Shown here: positions 54,581 to 63,527 of the stretch, piece by piece | Layout of the letters: the number at the start of each line of letters is the position of its first letter | Numbering within the stretch: the first letter of the stretch is position 1 | DNA from: Poseidonibacter ostreae | GTDB lineage: Bacteria; Campylobacterota; Campylobacteria; Campylobacterales; Arcobacteraceae | NCBI RefSeq assembly: GCF_009208055.1 | Contig: NZ_WFKI01000009.1 | Span: 12,888-76,887, forward strand | Length of the DNA: 64,000 nucleotides | Direction: 5' to 3' | The notes under the pieces: generated by a model | Told to the model about the DNA's origin: nothing | The model's database searches: none | What the model saw: the letters and a program-made list of their open reading frames with translations, nothing else | Program-made: the position numbers and the translations under genes

Positions 54581-55807
54581 TTATCTATCAATCTCACCGA
54601 AAACTATGTTTAAGTTTCCGATTAATGTAACAACATCAGCTAATTGTAATCCAACAAGTATCTCTTCTAATAATGCAGTATGCTGAAAACTTGGTGTTCT
54701 AATTTTCATTCTATATGCATAAGGACTTCCATCACTAACAACATAATAACCTAGTTCGCCCTTTGGTGATTCAGTTGCTACATATACTTCACCAACAGGT
54801 GGTCTCATACCTTGAGTTACTAAAACAAAGTGTTGCATTAAAGAATAGTTTTGAGTCATTATTTGCTCTTTTGGAGCTGAAATGTAATTTGGCGCATGAG
54901 CCATTAATTGAGATTCACTTTTTTCATACATAGGAACTAATTGTTTTAAAATTCTTGAAGATTGATACATCTCTTCAATACAAATTTTATATCTTCCATA
55001 AGAATCACAAGTCTCTGCAATTGGAACATCAAAATCTAATTCATCATAAATACCGTAAGGCATCTCTTTTCTTAAATCCCATTTGATACCACTTCCTCTT
55101 AAAGCAATACCTGAACATCCCCAAGATTTTGCCATTTTAGGAGTAATAATACCTACATTTTCAAGTCTCATTTTCCAGATTCTATTTTCTGTTAAAAGAC
55201 CTTCATATTTTTTAATTTCTGTCTCTAAAATATCTAGGAATGATAAACAATCAGCAATCCAATTTGATGGTAAGTCTAAAGGAACTCCACCAATTCTAAC
55301 AGCACTATGCGTTAATCTTGCCCCACAATAATCTTCAATTAAGTCCATTGCATATTCTCTTTCTCTAAAGCAGTAAAGGAACATAGACATTGCACCAACA
55401 TCAAGTGCGTGTGTTGCTAACCAGAAAAGGTGAGAAGTGATTCTATTTAATTCTAAAAGCATTGTTCTAATAATTTCAGCTCGTCTTGGAGCTTCAATAC
55501 CTAGAAGTTTTTCAATAGCTAAGGCATAACCATAGTTATTTGAAGTTGCTGCAATATAATCCATTCTATCTGTTGTTGGTAAGAATTCATTATAAATCAT
55601 ATTCTCAGCCATTTTTTCCATACCTCTGTGAAGGTATCCAATCATTGGTCGAGATTTTACTACTTCTTCACCTTGTAGTTCTAAAATAAGTCTTAATTGT
55701 CCATGAGCTGATGGATGCTGTGGTCCGAAGTTCACCATCATTGTATTATCTTCTCTCTCGAAGTTAATATTTTCAAAGAAAGGTTTTAATCTATTTGGTT
55801 GTTGCAT
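54581..55807 (-). CDS. nuoD: Complex I 49-kDa subunit NuoD
   Basis: A 408-aa quinone-site subunit. MVNFGPQHPSAHGQLRLILE contains the conserved HPSAHG that lines the quinone pocket, followed by GYLHRGMEKMAE and the C-terminal LIGNLNIVFGEIDR. It is separate from NuoC (the two are fused in E. coli). It starts five bases after nuoC's stop. Confidence 0.97.
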   Translation of the reverse strand: MQQPNRLKPFFENINFEREDNTMMVNFGPQHPSAHGQLRLILELQGEEVVKSRPMIGYLHRGMEKMAENMIYNEFLPTTDRMDYIAATSNNYGYALAIEKLLGIEAPRRAEIIRTMLLELNRITSHLFWLATHALDVGAMSMFLYCFREREYAMDLIEDYCGARLTHSAVRIGGVPLDLPSNWIADCLSFLDILETEIKKYEGLLTENRIWKMRLENVGIITPKMAKSWGCSGIALRGSGIKWDLRKEMPYGIYDELDFDVPIAETCDSYGRYKICIEEMYQSSRILKQLVPMYEKSESQLMAHAPNYISAPKEQIMTQNYSLMQHFVLVTQGMRPPVGEVYVATESPKGELGYYVVSDGSPYAYRMKIRTPSFQHTALLEEILVGLQLADVVTLIGNLNIVFGEIDR

Positions 55808-55811
55808 ACTA

Positions 55812-56615
55812 TTACCTTCTTCTTTTTAAAACAACTGATTCTTCAGGTTTTAAAGTTTTCATAATTTTTGAGCTATCTTCTTCTTGATAAGAGATTGGCG
55901 TTTCAGGTTCAAATTCAGTAATATCAGTTTGAAATGGAACCTCATGTCCTAGTCTTGCAAATCGTTCTGTGTCATATCTATCAATTGCAGCAGGATCTCT
56001 TTGCTCTGGTCCTATTACATCTCTAGCTTCTTTTCCAAAGATTTTATCAACTTCATACCATGATGCAGCCTCATCACCTTGAAGCGGGTAAGTTTTTCTT
56101 AATGGGTGGTCATACCAATCATCTGGCATAATAATTCTTTTCATATTAGGATGATTTAAAACTTTAACACCTAACATATCGTACATTTCTCTCTCAGACC
56201 AGTTTGCTGAATCAAATACTGAAGTAACAGATTCAACTGTATCATTTTTGTTTAAGAAACATTTGATTCTAAGTCTTTTGTGTTTTGAAAGTGAAAGCAT
56301 TTCATAAAATAATTCATATCCATCTTTAGCTGCTAGATAATCAATAGCAGACATTTCCATAAGCATGTCATACTCTAGTTCTTCACTTAAAAACTTCATG
56401 ATTTCTACAATATCATTTTTATCAACATTCAATACAAGATGAGTATGTTCAATATAAGCATCTTCTACTTTAAATGATTTACAAAAAGATTCATAATCTT
56501 TTGAAAAAATTTCATCTGAATTTATATCTAGTCTAGGAACACTTGGACTTACGAAGAATCTATCTGAAAAAGGTGCTTGTCTTTGAACATTATCTTTTGG
56601 CGTATATTTTCTCAT
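55812..56615 (-). CDS. nuoC: Complex I 30-kDa subunit NuoC
   Basis: A 267-aa subunit. The family signature is seen in SANWSEREMYDMLGVKVLNHPN and RKTYPLQG. The N-terminal (about 1-60) and C-terminal (about 200-267, ending VVLKRRR) extensions make it longer than the core family, as in other Campylobacterota. It shares one base with nuoB's stop. Confidence 0.95.
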   Translation of the reverse strand: MRKYTPKDNVQRQAPFSDRFFVSPSVPRLDINSDEIFSKDYESFCKSFKVEDAYIEHTHLVLNVDKNDIVEIMKFLSEELEYDMLMEMSAIDYLAAKDGYELFYEMLSLSKHKRLRIKCFLNKNDTVESVTSVFDSANWSEREMYDMLGVKVLNHPNMKRIIMPDDWYDHPLRKTYPLQGDEAASWYEVDKIFGKEARDVIGPEQRDPAAIDRYDTERFARLGHEVPFQTDITEFEPETPISYQEEDSSKIMKTLKPEESVVLKRRR

Positions 56616-57124
56616 TACACTAACCTTTTTTTCTTATGAGCTCTAAAAATTGACTCTTTTCTGATTTTTCTTTGAAGTGTCATAAGTGCGTATTGTAGTG
56701 TTTCTGGTCTTGGAGCACATCCTGGAAGATAAATATCAACTGGAATAATTCTATCTGCACCTTGTACTGTTGCATAAGTATTAAACATACCTCCAGTATT
56801 TGCACATGAACCCATTGAGATTACCCATTTTGGGTCTGGCATTTGGTCATATAATCTTCTCATAAACTCAGCATGTTTTTTTGTAAGAGTTCCTGCGATT
56901 ATTAATACATCAGATTGTCTTGGACTTGCTCTAAAAATAGTACCAAATCTATCGAAGTCATATCTAGATGCTCCTGTTGCCATCATTTCAATAGCACAAC
57001 ATGCTAATCCATAAGTCATTGGCCATAGTGAGTTTGAACGACCAAAATTAACTAACTTATCAATAGTTGTTAATTTAATTGGTGCGCCACCATCTTGTAA
57101 ATAATTTACTTTATGCTGTGCCAT
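56615..57124 (-). CDS. nuoB: Complex I iron-sulfur subunit NuoB
   Basis: A 169-aa subunit carrying the last cluster, N2, next to the quinone. Ligands are the tandem cysteines in GLACCAIEMMATG, and the cysteines in SMGSCANTGGMF and LPGCAPRPE. All four are present. It overlaps nuoA by 19 bases. Confidence 0.97.
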   Translation of the reverse strand: MAQHKVNYLQDGGAPIKLTTIDKLVNFGRSNSLWPMTYGLACCAIEMMATGASRYDFDRFGTIFRASPRQSDVLIIAGTLTKKHAEFMRRLYDQMPDPKWVISMGSCANTGGMFNTYATVQGADRIIPVDIYLPGCAPRPETLQYALMTLQRKIRKESIFRAHKKKRLV

Positions 57125-57495
57125 TCAAGGGCTCCTTTTTTCCATGCGTATAAAAATCCGATTGATAATAGTGTGATAAATAGTAACATTTCTACAAATC
57201 CAAACCATCCTAATAACTTAAAGTTAACAGCCCATGGAAACATGAAAATTATTTCTACATCAAAGAGAATAAATAATAGTGCTATTAAATAAAATTGTGT
57301 TGATATTGTATTAGGTTGTTTTGTAACTTCTGGTCCACATTCATATAATGTAGTCTTTAATTTTTCTGTATCTAGACGTGCTATTTTTCTACTAATATAC
57401 CGTGATAGCCATACTGTAGCACCGAATGCAGTGAATGTTACTATAAACATCACAAATGCACCAAAATAAGGATGGGCAAATTCCATGTGTGTCAT
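57106..57495 (-). CDS. nuoA: Complex I membrane subunit NuoA
   Basis: A 129-aa three-helix subunit, the first gene of the operon. YECGPEV is the conserved loop near the quinone entry, and FILFDVEIIFMFPWAV carries the conserved Asp/Glu helix. The first ATG (57495) is preferred over the one at 57486, because AAAGGAA stands eight bases upstream of it. Confidence 0.96.
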   Translation of the reverse strand: MTHMEFAHPYFGAFVMFIVTFTAFGATVWLSRYISRKIARLDTEKLKTTLYECGPEVTKQPNTISTQFYLIALLFILFDVEIIFMFPWAVNFKLLGWFGFVEMLLFITLLSIGFLYAWKKGALEWHSIK

Positions 57496-57744
57496 ATTAT
57501 ATTTCCTTTAAACCTTAAAAAAGTTTTCTTTATAATGACTAATATTTTATCAAATTAGTGATAAATAGCCACTTACAATAATTTAAGCAAATAATAATCT
57601 AACCTTTTAAAAGTAAGCTTATTTTTTAAGTGTTTTTTTAGGATACTCATAAGATGGTACAAAAAGAAACACTCTATAATCATTGTTTTAAATAAAAATT
57701 ATAAAGATATTTTAACGTTAAAATCTAATATAAATATGAGATTT
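57496..57744. other. Intergenic region upstream of the nuo operon
   Basis: A 249-bp AT-rich gap that must contain the nuo promoter. On the minus strand TATAAA at 57529-57534 is a possible -10 about 35 bases from nuoA. The palindrome TAAGCTTA lies near 57615. No ORF with a binding site, RNA gene or clear terminator for the AAA+ gene is seen. Confidence 0.4.
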
Positions 57745-59478
57745 TTAGAAAAACCCCACTTTATTTTCACTATCAAATTGCCCTTTTTGTTCTTTTGTAA
57801 TTTGCTCTTCAAAATCCTTAACATTAAAAATAGGCTCAGCTGTAGCTGCTATTTTATAAGCAGTATTTTTAATAATTAGCTCTATTTGCCCACCTGTCAA
57901 ATCATAAGTAGCTAACTTATCAATATCGAAGTTTTGGCTTAAAGGAAGATTTGAAGGAAGTAGTTTTTTCCAAAGTTCAAGTCTTTGTGCTTTATTTGGT
58001 TTAATAAATTCAATCTTATAATTGAATCTTCTTGAAAATGCTTTATCTAAATTTTCAAGTAAATTTGTTGTTGCGATTAAGATGCCATCAAACTTTTCTA
58101 TTTGCTCTAAAAAAATATTTTGCATCTGATTATGCATTTTATCACTTCCACTTCCAGCTCCTGAAGTTCTTCCGCTTAAAAACTGGTCTGCTTCATTTAG
58201 TAACAATACTGGCTCTGATTTTGTTTGCTCTCTTAACTCATAATATTTATCAAAAATACTTCTAACATTTTTTTCACTTTCACCTACATACATAGATAAA
58301 ATTTTTGAACAGTCAAAACTAAGTACATCTTTTTTTAAAGATTTCGCCATTGCTAATGCTGTTAATGTTTTACCAGTTCCTGCTACTCCATAAAAGATAA
58401 TCTTTGCTTCAATCCCTTTTTTCTTATCTTTAATTCCCCATTGTCTTAATCGGTTTATTACATCTTTATCCACTTGTTTTAATAAAGCACTTAGTGTTTC
58501 TCTTGTTTTGTCATTTAAAACAACATCTTCAAGTGTTTTTGATGTATTTATAAGCTCAAAAGTATCTTGCTCTTTAATAATAGAATCAAGCTTTATTTTT
58601 GTTCCTCTAGTTTTTTTCTTAGTTGGATGTGAGATTTTATATAATACCTCATCTGGAATATAGAAATTTCTATTAATTCCACCAAAAGCTGTTAAAACCT
58701 CATCATAATCTACTAGTGAGTTTGCTACAAGAGTTGAACTCTCTTCTAGTAAAGATCTATATTTAATCTTCTCATAATCATCACTTGAGATTAATTCAAT
58801 TAATGCGTTCATATCTCTAATTGAACCATCGCCTCCTGAGTACTCTTCTTTTAATAGTGCTAAAAATAGTGTTTGCTCTTGCTCTTTTAAATCATTTTCT
58901 TTAAAAAAGTCTTCTAGCATAATTGAGTTGCTTGTAACTTTTATTCTCTCTTTAATTCTATTTTCTAGTAATACTAACTTTGATTTTAATCTATTTGAAC
59001 TAGGTGAATTTATAGCAAAGTTCTTTTTTACAACATTTAATTGCTGCGCTAAATCTATTTTAAAAAACTGGTCTTGTAGGTATTCTAAGTGGTCTGAGTA
59101 GTTTTTAATTTCTGGTAACACAAAATCATTTGAACCATTTTCAAGTAGTTTTAAATATGAGCTTGATAAAGAAATACTTGAGTTTAATAACTCTAGTTTT
59201 GATATCTCATTTAATTTGATTTGATCAAATGATATTTGAACTAACCATCCAAATTCAAGTAAGGATTTAATTAAATTTAGTTTCTCTAAATGCTCAAACT
59301 TTTCTGTATCATAAAATTTACTTAATACATCAATAACAACTAAACTATCTCTTCCTTGTGTATACTCTTTTGTAATAAACTGTAATAATATTGCTTCTTC
59401 TTTTGTACATTTTAACTGTGCATAAAAATTTGTATCTTCTATCTTCTTTGACTTTATAAAATCAATTAATTCTTTCAT
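57745..59478 (-). CDS. AAA+ ATPase (SpoVK/CbxX-like core) with long N-terminal helical region
   Basis: A 577-aa protein. Residues 1-350 are helical and unrecognised; the AAA+ core follows with Walker A GVAGTGKT (364-371), Walker B LLLNEADQF (425-433) with Asn in place of the usual first Asp, sensor 1 in IATTNLLENLD, and the Arg finger pair SRRF (482-485). The NEAD form occurs in a subfamily of AAA+ proteins near SpoVK, so it may not be a loss. It probably remodels a protein partner, which is unknown. The small membrane protein gene lies eight bases upstream on the same strand and may be co-transcribed. Confidence 0.85.
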   Translation of the reverse strand: MKELIDFIKSKKIEDTNFYAQLKCTKEEAILLQFITKEYTQGRDSLVVIDVLSKFYDTEKFEHLEKLNLIKSLLEFGWLVQISFDQIKLNEISKLELLNSSISLSSSYLKLLENGSNDFVLPEIKNYSDHLEYLQDQFFKIDLAQQLNVVKKNFAINSPSSNRLKSKLVLLENRIKERIKVTSNSIMLEDFFKENDLKEQEQTLFLALLKEEYSGGDGSIRDMNALIELISSDDYEKIKYRSLLEESSTLVANSLVDYDEVLTAFGGINRNFYIPDEVLYKISHPTKKKTRGTKIKLDSIIKEQDTFELINTSKTLEDVVLNDKTRETLSALLKQVDKDVINRLRQWGIKDKKKGIEAKIIFYGVAGTGKTLTALAMAKSLKKDVLSFDCSKILSMYVGESEKNVRSIFDKYYELREQTKSEPVLLLNEADQFLSGRTSGAGSGSDKMHNQMQNIFLEQIEKFDGILIATTNLLENLDKAFSRRFNYKIEFIKPNKAQRLELWKKLLPSNLPLSQNFDIDKLATYDLTGGQIELIIKNTAYKIAATAEPIFNVKDFEEQITKEQKGQFDSENKVGFF

Positions 59479-59486
59479 TATTTATT

Positions 59487-59846
59487 CTAATCCTGTTTAT
59501 TTAATTTTTCTTCTAATTGCATGTAAAAGATATCTGTTTCTTTGGTTTTTGAAAAAGATATTTTGTCTTTATCATTAATTAGTATATTTTTATCTTCTTT
59601 TTCTATACTCTGTATATCTTTGTATTTATACTCTAATTTATCTTTTTTTATATCAAGACTAAAACTATTTGGTATTTCTAGTAGTTCATCTTTACATAAT
59701 GCTTTGTATGAACCTTTTGTATAAATATAATTACTACATTTTTTTTCTGTAATATAATTTTCTATTTTTTCTAAGTTCGAATTATCATACATATTTAAAG
59801 CCATAACTATAAATACAATAAATAAAAAAAGTCCAATAAAAATCAT
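59487..59846 (-). CDS. Small membrane-anchored protein (119 aa)
   Basis: I do not recognise this protein. It has one N-terminal membrane helix (MIFIGLFLFIVFIVMALNMY) followed by a hydrophilic domain of about 95 residues rich in Lys, Asp and Glu, with a Cys pair (KKCSNY, ALCKDE) that could form a disulfide if exported. The start is put at ATG 59846, six bases after AGGAG; an ATG at 59876 has no binding site. It precedes the AAA+ gene by eight bases, so the two may act together. Confidence 0.68.
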   Translation of the reverse strand: MIFIGLFLFIVFIVMALNMYDNSNLEKIENYITEKKCSNYIYTKGSYKALCKDELLEIPNSFSLDIKKDKLEYKYKDIQSIEKEDKNILINDKDKISFSKTKETDIFYMQLEEKLNKQD

Positions 59847-59958
59847 TATATCTCCTATATAGATTAAATCATACATAAATATCTCTTAACAATTTATGAA
59901 CAAAAAAAAAGGTAAAATAAGCCCATAATTTAAACAAGAGAAATATAAAAGGGAAACC

Positions 59959-60576
59959 ATGTCAAAAAAAAGTCTTAGATTATTGCTACTTGCTAGTATT
60001 AGTTCTTTATTATTTATAGGATGTGCTAATCACGAAGCTGCAATAAAAACTATGCCAAATGAGATTGCACAAGCAAATGAGTGTAAAAGTACAAATAAAG
60101 AGTTTGAAGCAGATTGTTATGATTTAATTTCATATAAAAACTCAATTGCAATGCTTCGTTCAGGAGTAATAGCATATTCAAAAGGGAATTACCAAGAAGC
60201 TTTTCAAAAGTATACTATTGCACAAAAAAAAGGTAACTTTTATGCAAATTCACTTTTAGCTGACCTTTATAATAAAGGAAATGGAATTCCAAAAAATCAA
60301 GAAAAAGCTCTTGAGCTTTTAAAAGATGTTGATAATGTTGATGGAATTGCTGCATATAAACTTTCATTTTATTATATAAATAAAAAAGATTATGATGAGG
60401 CTATAGAGCTTTTAACTTTTGCAGGAAATAACAATGTTAAAAAAGCTCAATATGAATTATCAAAAATATATAGAGATGGTCTTATTACAAAAGATAATCC
60501 AGAAAAAGCAAAGTTTTGGTACGAAAAATATGAAGATAAAAGTAATAGTTTACTTAGAAAAATTTACGGGATATAA
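59959..60576 (+). CDS. Sel1-repeat lipoprotein, first of a pair
   Basis: A 205-aa lipoprotein: signal peptide and lipobox LLFIGC (Cys near residue 22), then a conserved Cys pair (NECK, ADCYDL), a TPR-like helix (SKGNYQEAFQKYTIA) and Sel1-like repeats (ANSLLADLYNKGNGIPKNQE, AQYELSKIYRDGL). Sel1 repeats mediate protein binding; the location should be periplasmic, attached to a membrane. It is followed after six bases by a paralogue with the same layout. A good AAAGGG precedes the ATG. Confidence 0.85.
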   Translation: MSKKSLRLLLLASISSLLFIGCANHEAAIKTMPNEIAQANECKSTNKEFEADCYDLISYKNSIAMLRSGVIAYSKGNYQEAFQKYTIAQKKGNFYANSLLADLYNKGNGIPKNQEKALELLKDVDNVDGIAAYKLSFYYINKKDYDEAIELLTFAGNNNVKKAQYELSKIYRDGLITKDNPEKAKFWYEKYEDKSNSLLRKIYGI

Positions 60577-60582
60577 AATAAA

Positions 60583-61206
60583 ATGATAAAAACAATACTT
60601 TTAACTTTTATAGTAGTACTTACTTTTAATGGATGTTTTTTCAAAGACCCTGTAAAGTTTGAAAAAGAAACATTACTTCAAGAAGCTAATACATGTAGTA
60701 AGTTTGAAAAACTAGATTCAAAACTTAAATGCTATGAAAAAATCGTGGATAAAAACTCAGTTGCTCAATTAAGACTTGGAATTTATTATGCAGAGAAAAA
60801 CGAATTTCCAAAAGCACTTACTTTACTAGAAAAAGCAAAAGAGAATAAAAACTTTTATGCAAACTTACCTTTAGGGTATTTATACTTTAAAGGAGATGGT
60901 GTTGAAAAAGATTTAGAAAAGTCTTTTAACTATTTAAAAGAAACTGCTAATATTGATGCCAACGCAGCTTATCAATTATCAAGATTTTATTTTGAGGGAA
61001 TTGTTATAGAAAAAGATATAAACGAGGGTATAAGACTTATGAAAAGTTCTGCAAATAAAGGAATGAAAGTTGCCCAAAGTAAATTAGCTTCTATTTATAA
61101 ACAAGGTGCTTTTGGAGTTACAAAAAATGAAAAAGAAGCTCTGATTTGGTTTAATAAAGCAAAAGAGAATAAAAACGATACAACATTTGATATATATAAA
61201 CTGTAA
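60583..61206 (+). CDS. Sel1-repeat lipoprotein, second of a pair
   Basis: A 207-aa lipoprotein: lipobox LTFNGC (Cys near residue 18), a Cys pair (NTCSKFEK, LKCYEK) in the same place as in the upstream gene, then three Sel1 repeats (ANLPLGYLYFKGDGVEKD, AAYQLSRFYFEGIVIEKD, AQSKLASIYKQGAFG). It is clearly a tandem paralogue of the preceding gene. Its stop codon lies in the loop of a strong hairpin. No partner can be named. Confidence 0.85.
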   Translation: MIKTILLTFIVVLTFNGCFFKDPVKFEKETLLQEANTCSKFEKLDSKLKCYEKIVDKNSVAQLRLGIYYAEKNEFPKALTLLEKAKENKNFYANLPLGYLYFKGDGVEKDLEKSFNYLKETANIDANAAYQLSRFYFEGIVIEKDINEGIRLMKSSANKGMKVAQSKLASIYKQGAFGVTKNEKEALIWFNKAKENKNDTTFDIYKL

Positions 61207-61246
61207 AGTTTATATATATCTTTAGTAGATTTATTTTTCTACTAAA
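61189..61246 (+). terminator. Double stem-loop spanning the stop of the second Sel1 gene
   Basis: A 14-bp perfect stem, GATATATATAAACT (61189-61202) with AGTTTATATATATC (61207-61220), encloses four bases that hold the first part of the TAA stop. A second stem, TTTAGTAGA (61221-61229) with TCTACTAAA (61238-61246), lies immediately after and overlaps the 3' end of nfo. The second has a T-rich loop and may end transcription from both sides. Confidence 0.7.
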
Positions 61247-62076
61247 TCATAAAGCGCTTGAATTTCTTGCGCCCAAATCTCTTCATTTATTGTTTCTAAT
61301 ACAAGAGGAATATCATCCATTCTATCATCATTCATAATAAATTTAAAAGCATCCCAACCAATTTTACCCTCACCTAGTGAGTCATGTCTATCTACTCTGC
61401 TTCCAAGTTCTGGTTTAGAATCATTTATATGCATTCCCATTAAATACTCACGTCCTACAATTGAATCAAATTCACTCCATGTCTTATCGTAAGCTTCTCT
61501 TGTTCGAATATCATAACCAGCTGTAAACATATGGCAAGTATCAATACATACACCAATTCTACTTTTATCTTCAATCTTATCAATAATATGTGCTAAGTGT
61601 TCAAACTTATAACCTAAGTTACTTCCTTGACCTGCAGTGTTTTCAATTACAAGCTTAACATCATTAGTTGCATCAATTGCTCTATTTAATGTCTCTGCAA
61701 TATTATCTAAACACTCATCTTCAGTAATCTTTCTAAGGTGAGAACCTGGATGAAAATTAAGCCTATCAAGCTTTAAAATCTCACATCTTTCAATTTCATG
61801 AATAAAACCATCATACGATTTCTCTCTATTTTCAATTATTGGATGTCCTAGATTTATAAGGTAGGAATCATGAGGTAAAATATGCTTTGTTTGAACCCCT
61901 GATTTTTCTAACTCTTCAAACCACTTATCAATTACTTTTGTTTCTAAATCTTTAGCTTTCCACTGTCTTTGGTTTTTTACAAATAAAGCAAAAGCTTTTG
62001 CGCCTATTGCTTTTGCATTTATTGGTGCGTTAAATACTCCACCACTTGCACTTACATGTGCTCCAACATATTTCAT
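61231..62076 (-). CDS. nfo: Endonuclease IV
   Basis: A 281-aa AP endonuclease of base-excision repair, cutting 5' to abasic sites with a trinuclear zinc centre. Family motifs are ILPHDSYLINLGHP, LNFHPGSHL, LVIENTAGQGSNLG, VCIDTCHMFTAGYD and MHINDSKPELGSRVDRHDSLGEG, which contain the zinc ligands. Length is normal. Its end is convergent with the Sel1 pair. Confidence 0.97.
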   Translation of the reverse strand: MKYVGAHVSASGGVFNAPINAKAIGAKAFALFVKNQRQWKAKDLETKVIDKWFEELEKSGVQTKHILPHDSYLINLGHPIIENREKSYDGFIHEIERCEILKLDRLNFHPGSHLRKITEDECLDNIAETLNRAIDATNDVKLVIENTAGQGSNLGYKFEHLAHIIDKIEDKSRIGVCIDTCHMFTAGYDIRTREAYDKTWSEFDSIVGREYLMGMHINDSKPELGSRVDRHDSLGEGKIGWDAFKFIMNDDRMDDIPLVLETINEEIWAQEIQALYDLVEK

Positions 62077-62310
62077 AATATTTCCTATAGTTTTTAAATT
62101 TTCTTATATTACAATTTTTTCTCTTAGGATAAGAGTAGCTATATTTGAGCTATAAATTTTTAGTATCATTATTATAACAATTAATTATTTTATCTCATTT
62201 TCTGTTACATAATTACTAAGCATACATCATTTTATTAAAAATGATTACTATTACTATTGTCTAAAGAAATATTATAGATAGAATAAAAGATATAAAAAGG
62301 AAGCGGATTT
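62077..62310. other. Divergent intergenic region between nfo and the NDH-2-like gene
   Basis: A 234-bp gap between divergent genes. It has an inverted repeat ATCATTTT (62226-62233), ATTA, AAAATGAT (62238-62245), and a possible -10 TATAGA (about 62274-62279) for the rightward gene. AAAGGAAG precedes the ATG at 62311. The repeat could be an operator; no regulator matched. Confidence 0.45.
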
Positions 62311-63510
62311 ATGGAGAAAGTTGTAATAATTGGTGGTGGGTATTCCGGAATTTATGCACTACAAGAACTAGCAAAAAATAAAAATATACAAATAACCTTA
62401 ATAGATAAACATACATTTCATAACTTACAACCAGAAGTTTATGATTTAATTGCAAATAAATCAAATATTGCAGATGTTACTATTGATTTGACTACTTTAT
62501 GTATGGGGATTAACCATGATTATGTTGAGTATAAAAATCTAAAGGTACGAAAAATTGACAAAGAAGCCCAAAAAATATATACAGAAGAAAAAGAGATTGT
62601 AGAATATGATTATTTAGTAATGGCAGCAGGAACAAGAACATTTTTCCCTCCACAAATTCCAGGACTAAATAATGCACATGATATTAAAAAGTTACATTGG
62701 GCAATGTTCTTTAAACAAAGTTTTGAAAATCAACTTTTCAATAAAATTAGTAATGAAGCAAAACAGTGTGATGACACGCATATTGTAGTAGTTGGTGCTG
62801 GTTTATCTGGCGTTGAAATTGCAGCTGAGATGGCTTATAACTCGAAGATGTTTTTTAAACGTGGAAATTTTTCATGTGATAATTTAAAAATATCACTTGT
62901 AAGTAGTTCTGATACTATTCTTCCAGGATTAAGTTCTAAACTTATTAGTATGTCACATAAAAGATTGAAATCTTTAGGTATTAATGTTATTACAAATACA
63001 AAACTACAAAAATGTAATGAGGACCATTTAGAGTTATCAAATGGTACTAAAATCTACCATTCATTTATTATATTTACAGGTGGTATTGAAGCTTCAACGA
63101 TTACAAGTGATTTAGATGTAGAAAAAAATGGAAGAGGACAAATACTTGTAAATGAATACTTACAAGCACAAGGTCATGAAAATATTTTTGCAGTAGGAGA
63201 TATTGCAGAAATTAAAAATAAAAAAGGCGAAATAATGCCTCCTAATGTTACAGTTGCAAGAATTAGTGGAACATGTGCTGGGAAGAATATTTTAAAACAT
63301 ATAAATAAGAAAAAACTAGTTGCTTGTGATCCTAAACTTGAAGGTATTTTAATTGCTCTTGGTGGTAAATTTGCAGCAGGAAACTTATATGATATGGTTC
63401 ATGTTGAAGGAAGAATTGCTTATGAGATTAAAAAGTATGTATTCTCTTCATATAGAAAACCACTTCTTAAAATCATCAAAGCAGGTTATAAAAAGTTAAA
63501 AAAATTATAA
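62311..63510 (+). CDS. NDH-2-like FAD-dependent pyridine nucleotide oxidoreductase
   Basis: A 399-aa two-dinucleotide-binding-domain flavoprotein. The FAD loop is IIGGGYSGIYALQEL (6-20), the second NAD(P) loop is VVVGAGLSGVEIAAEM, and the C-terminal FAD motif is ENIFAVGDIAEI. This is the layout of type II NADH dehydrogenase, a membrane-surface enzyme that passes electrons from NADH to quinone without pumping protons. The quinone-site motif AQxxxQE of studied NDH-2 is replaced by NVTVARISG, so the acceptor is uncertain. No redox Cys pair typical of sulfide:quinone reductase is visible. In this organism it could supply the NADH oxidation lacking in complex I. Confidence 0.8.
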   Translation: MEKVVIIGGGYSGIYALQELAKNKNIQITLIDKHTFHNLQPEVYDLIANKSNIADVTIDLTTLCMGINHDYVEYKNLKVRKIDKEAQKIYTEEKEIVEYDYLVMAAGTRTFFPPQIPGLNNAHDIKKLHWAMFFKQSFENQLFNKISNEAKQCDDTHIVVVGAGLSGVEIAAEMAYNSKMFFKRGNFSCDNLKISLVSSSDTILPGLSSKLISMSHKRLKSLGINVITNTKLQKCNEDHLELSNGTKIYHSFIIFTGGIEASTITSDLDVEKNGRGQILVNEYLQAQGHENIFAVGDIAEIKNKKGEIMPPNVTVARISGTCAGKNILKHINKKKLVACDPKLEGILIALGGKFAAGNLYDMVHVEGRIAYEIKKYVFSSYRKPLLKIIKAGYKKLKKL

Positions 63511-63527
63511 ATTAATATTAAAGAGAA

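Noticed and set aside
57745..59478. Calling the AAA+ protein inactive because Walker B reads NEAD
   Set aside because: This form is known in a SpoVK-like subgroup, and Walker A, sensor and Arg finger are intact, so inactivity is not supported.
62226..62245. Fur-box reading of the ATCATTTT/AAAATGAT repeat
   Set aside because: It lacks the GATAAT hexamer series of Fur boxes; kept only as an unnamed inverted repeat.
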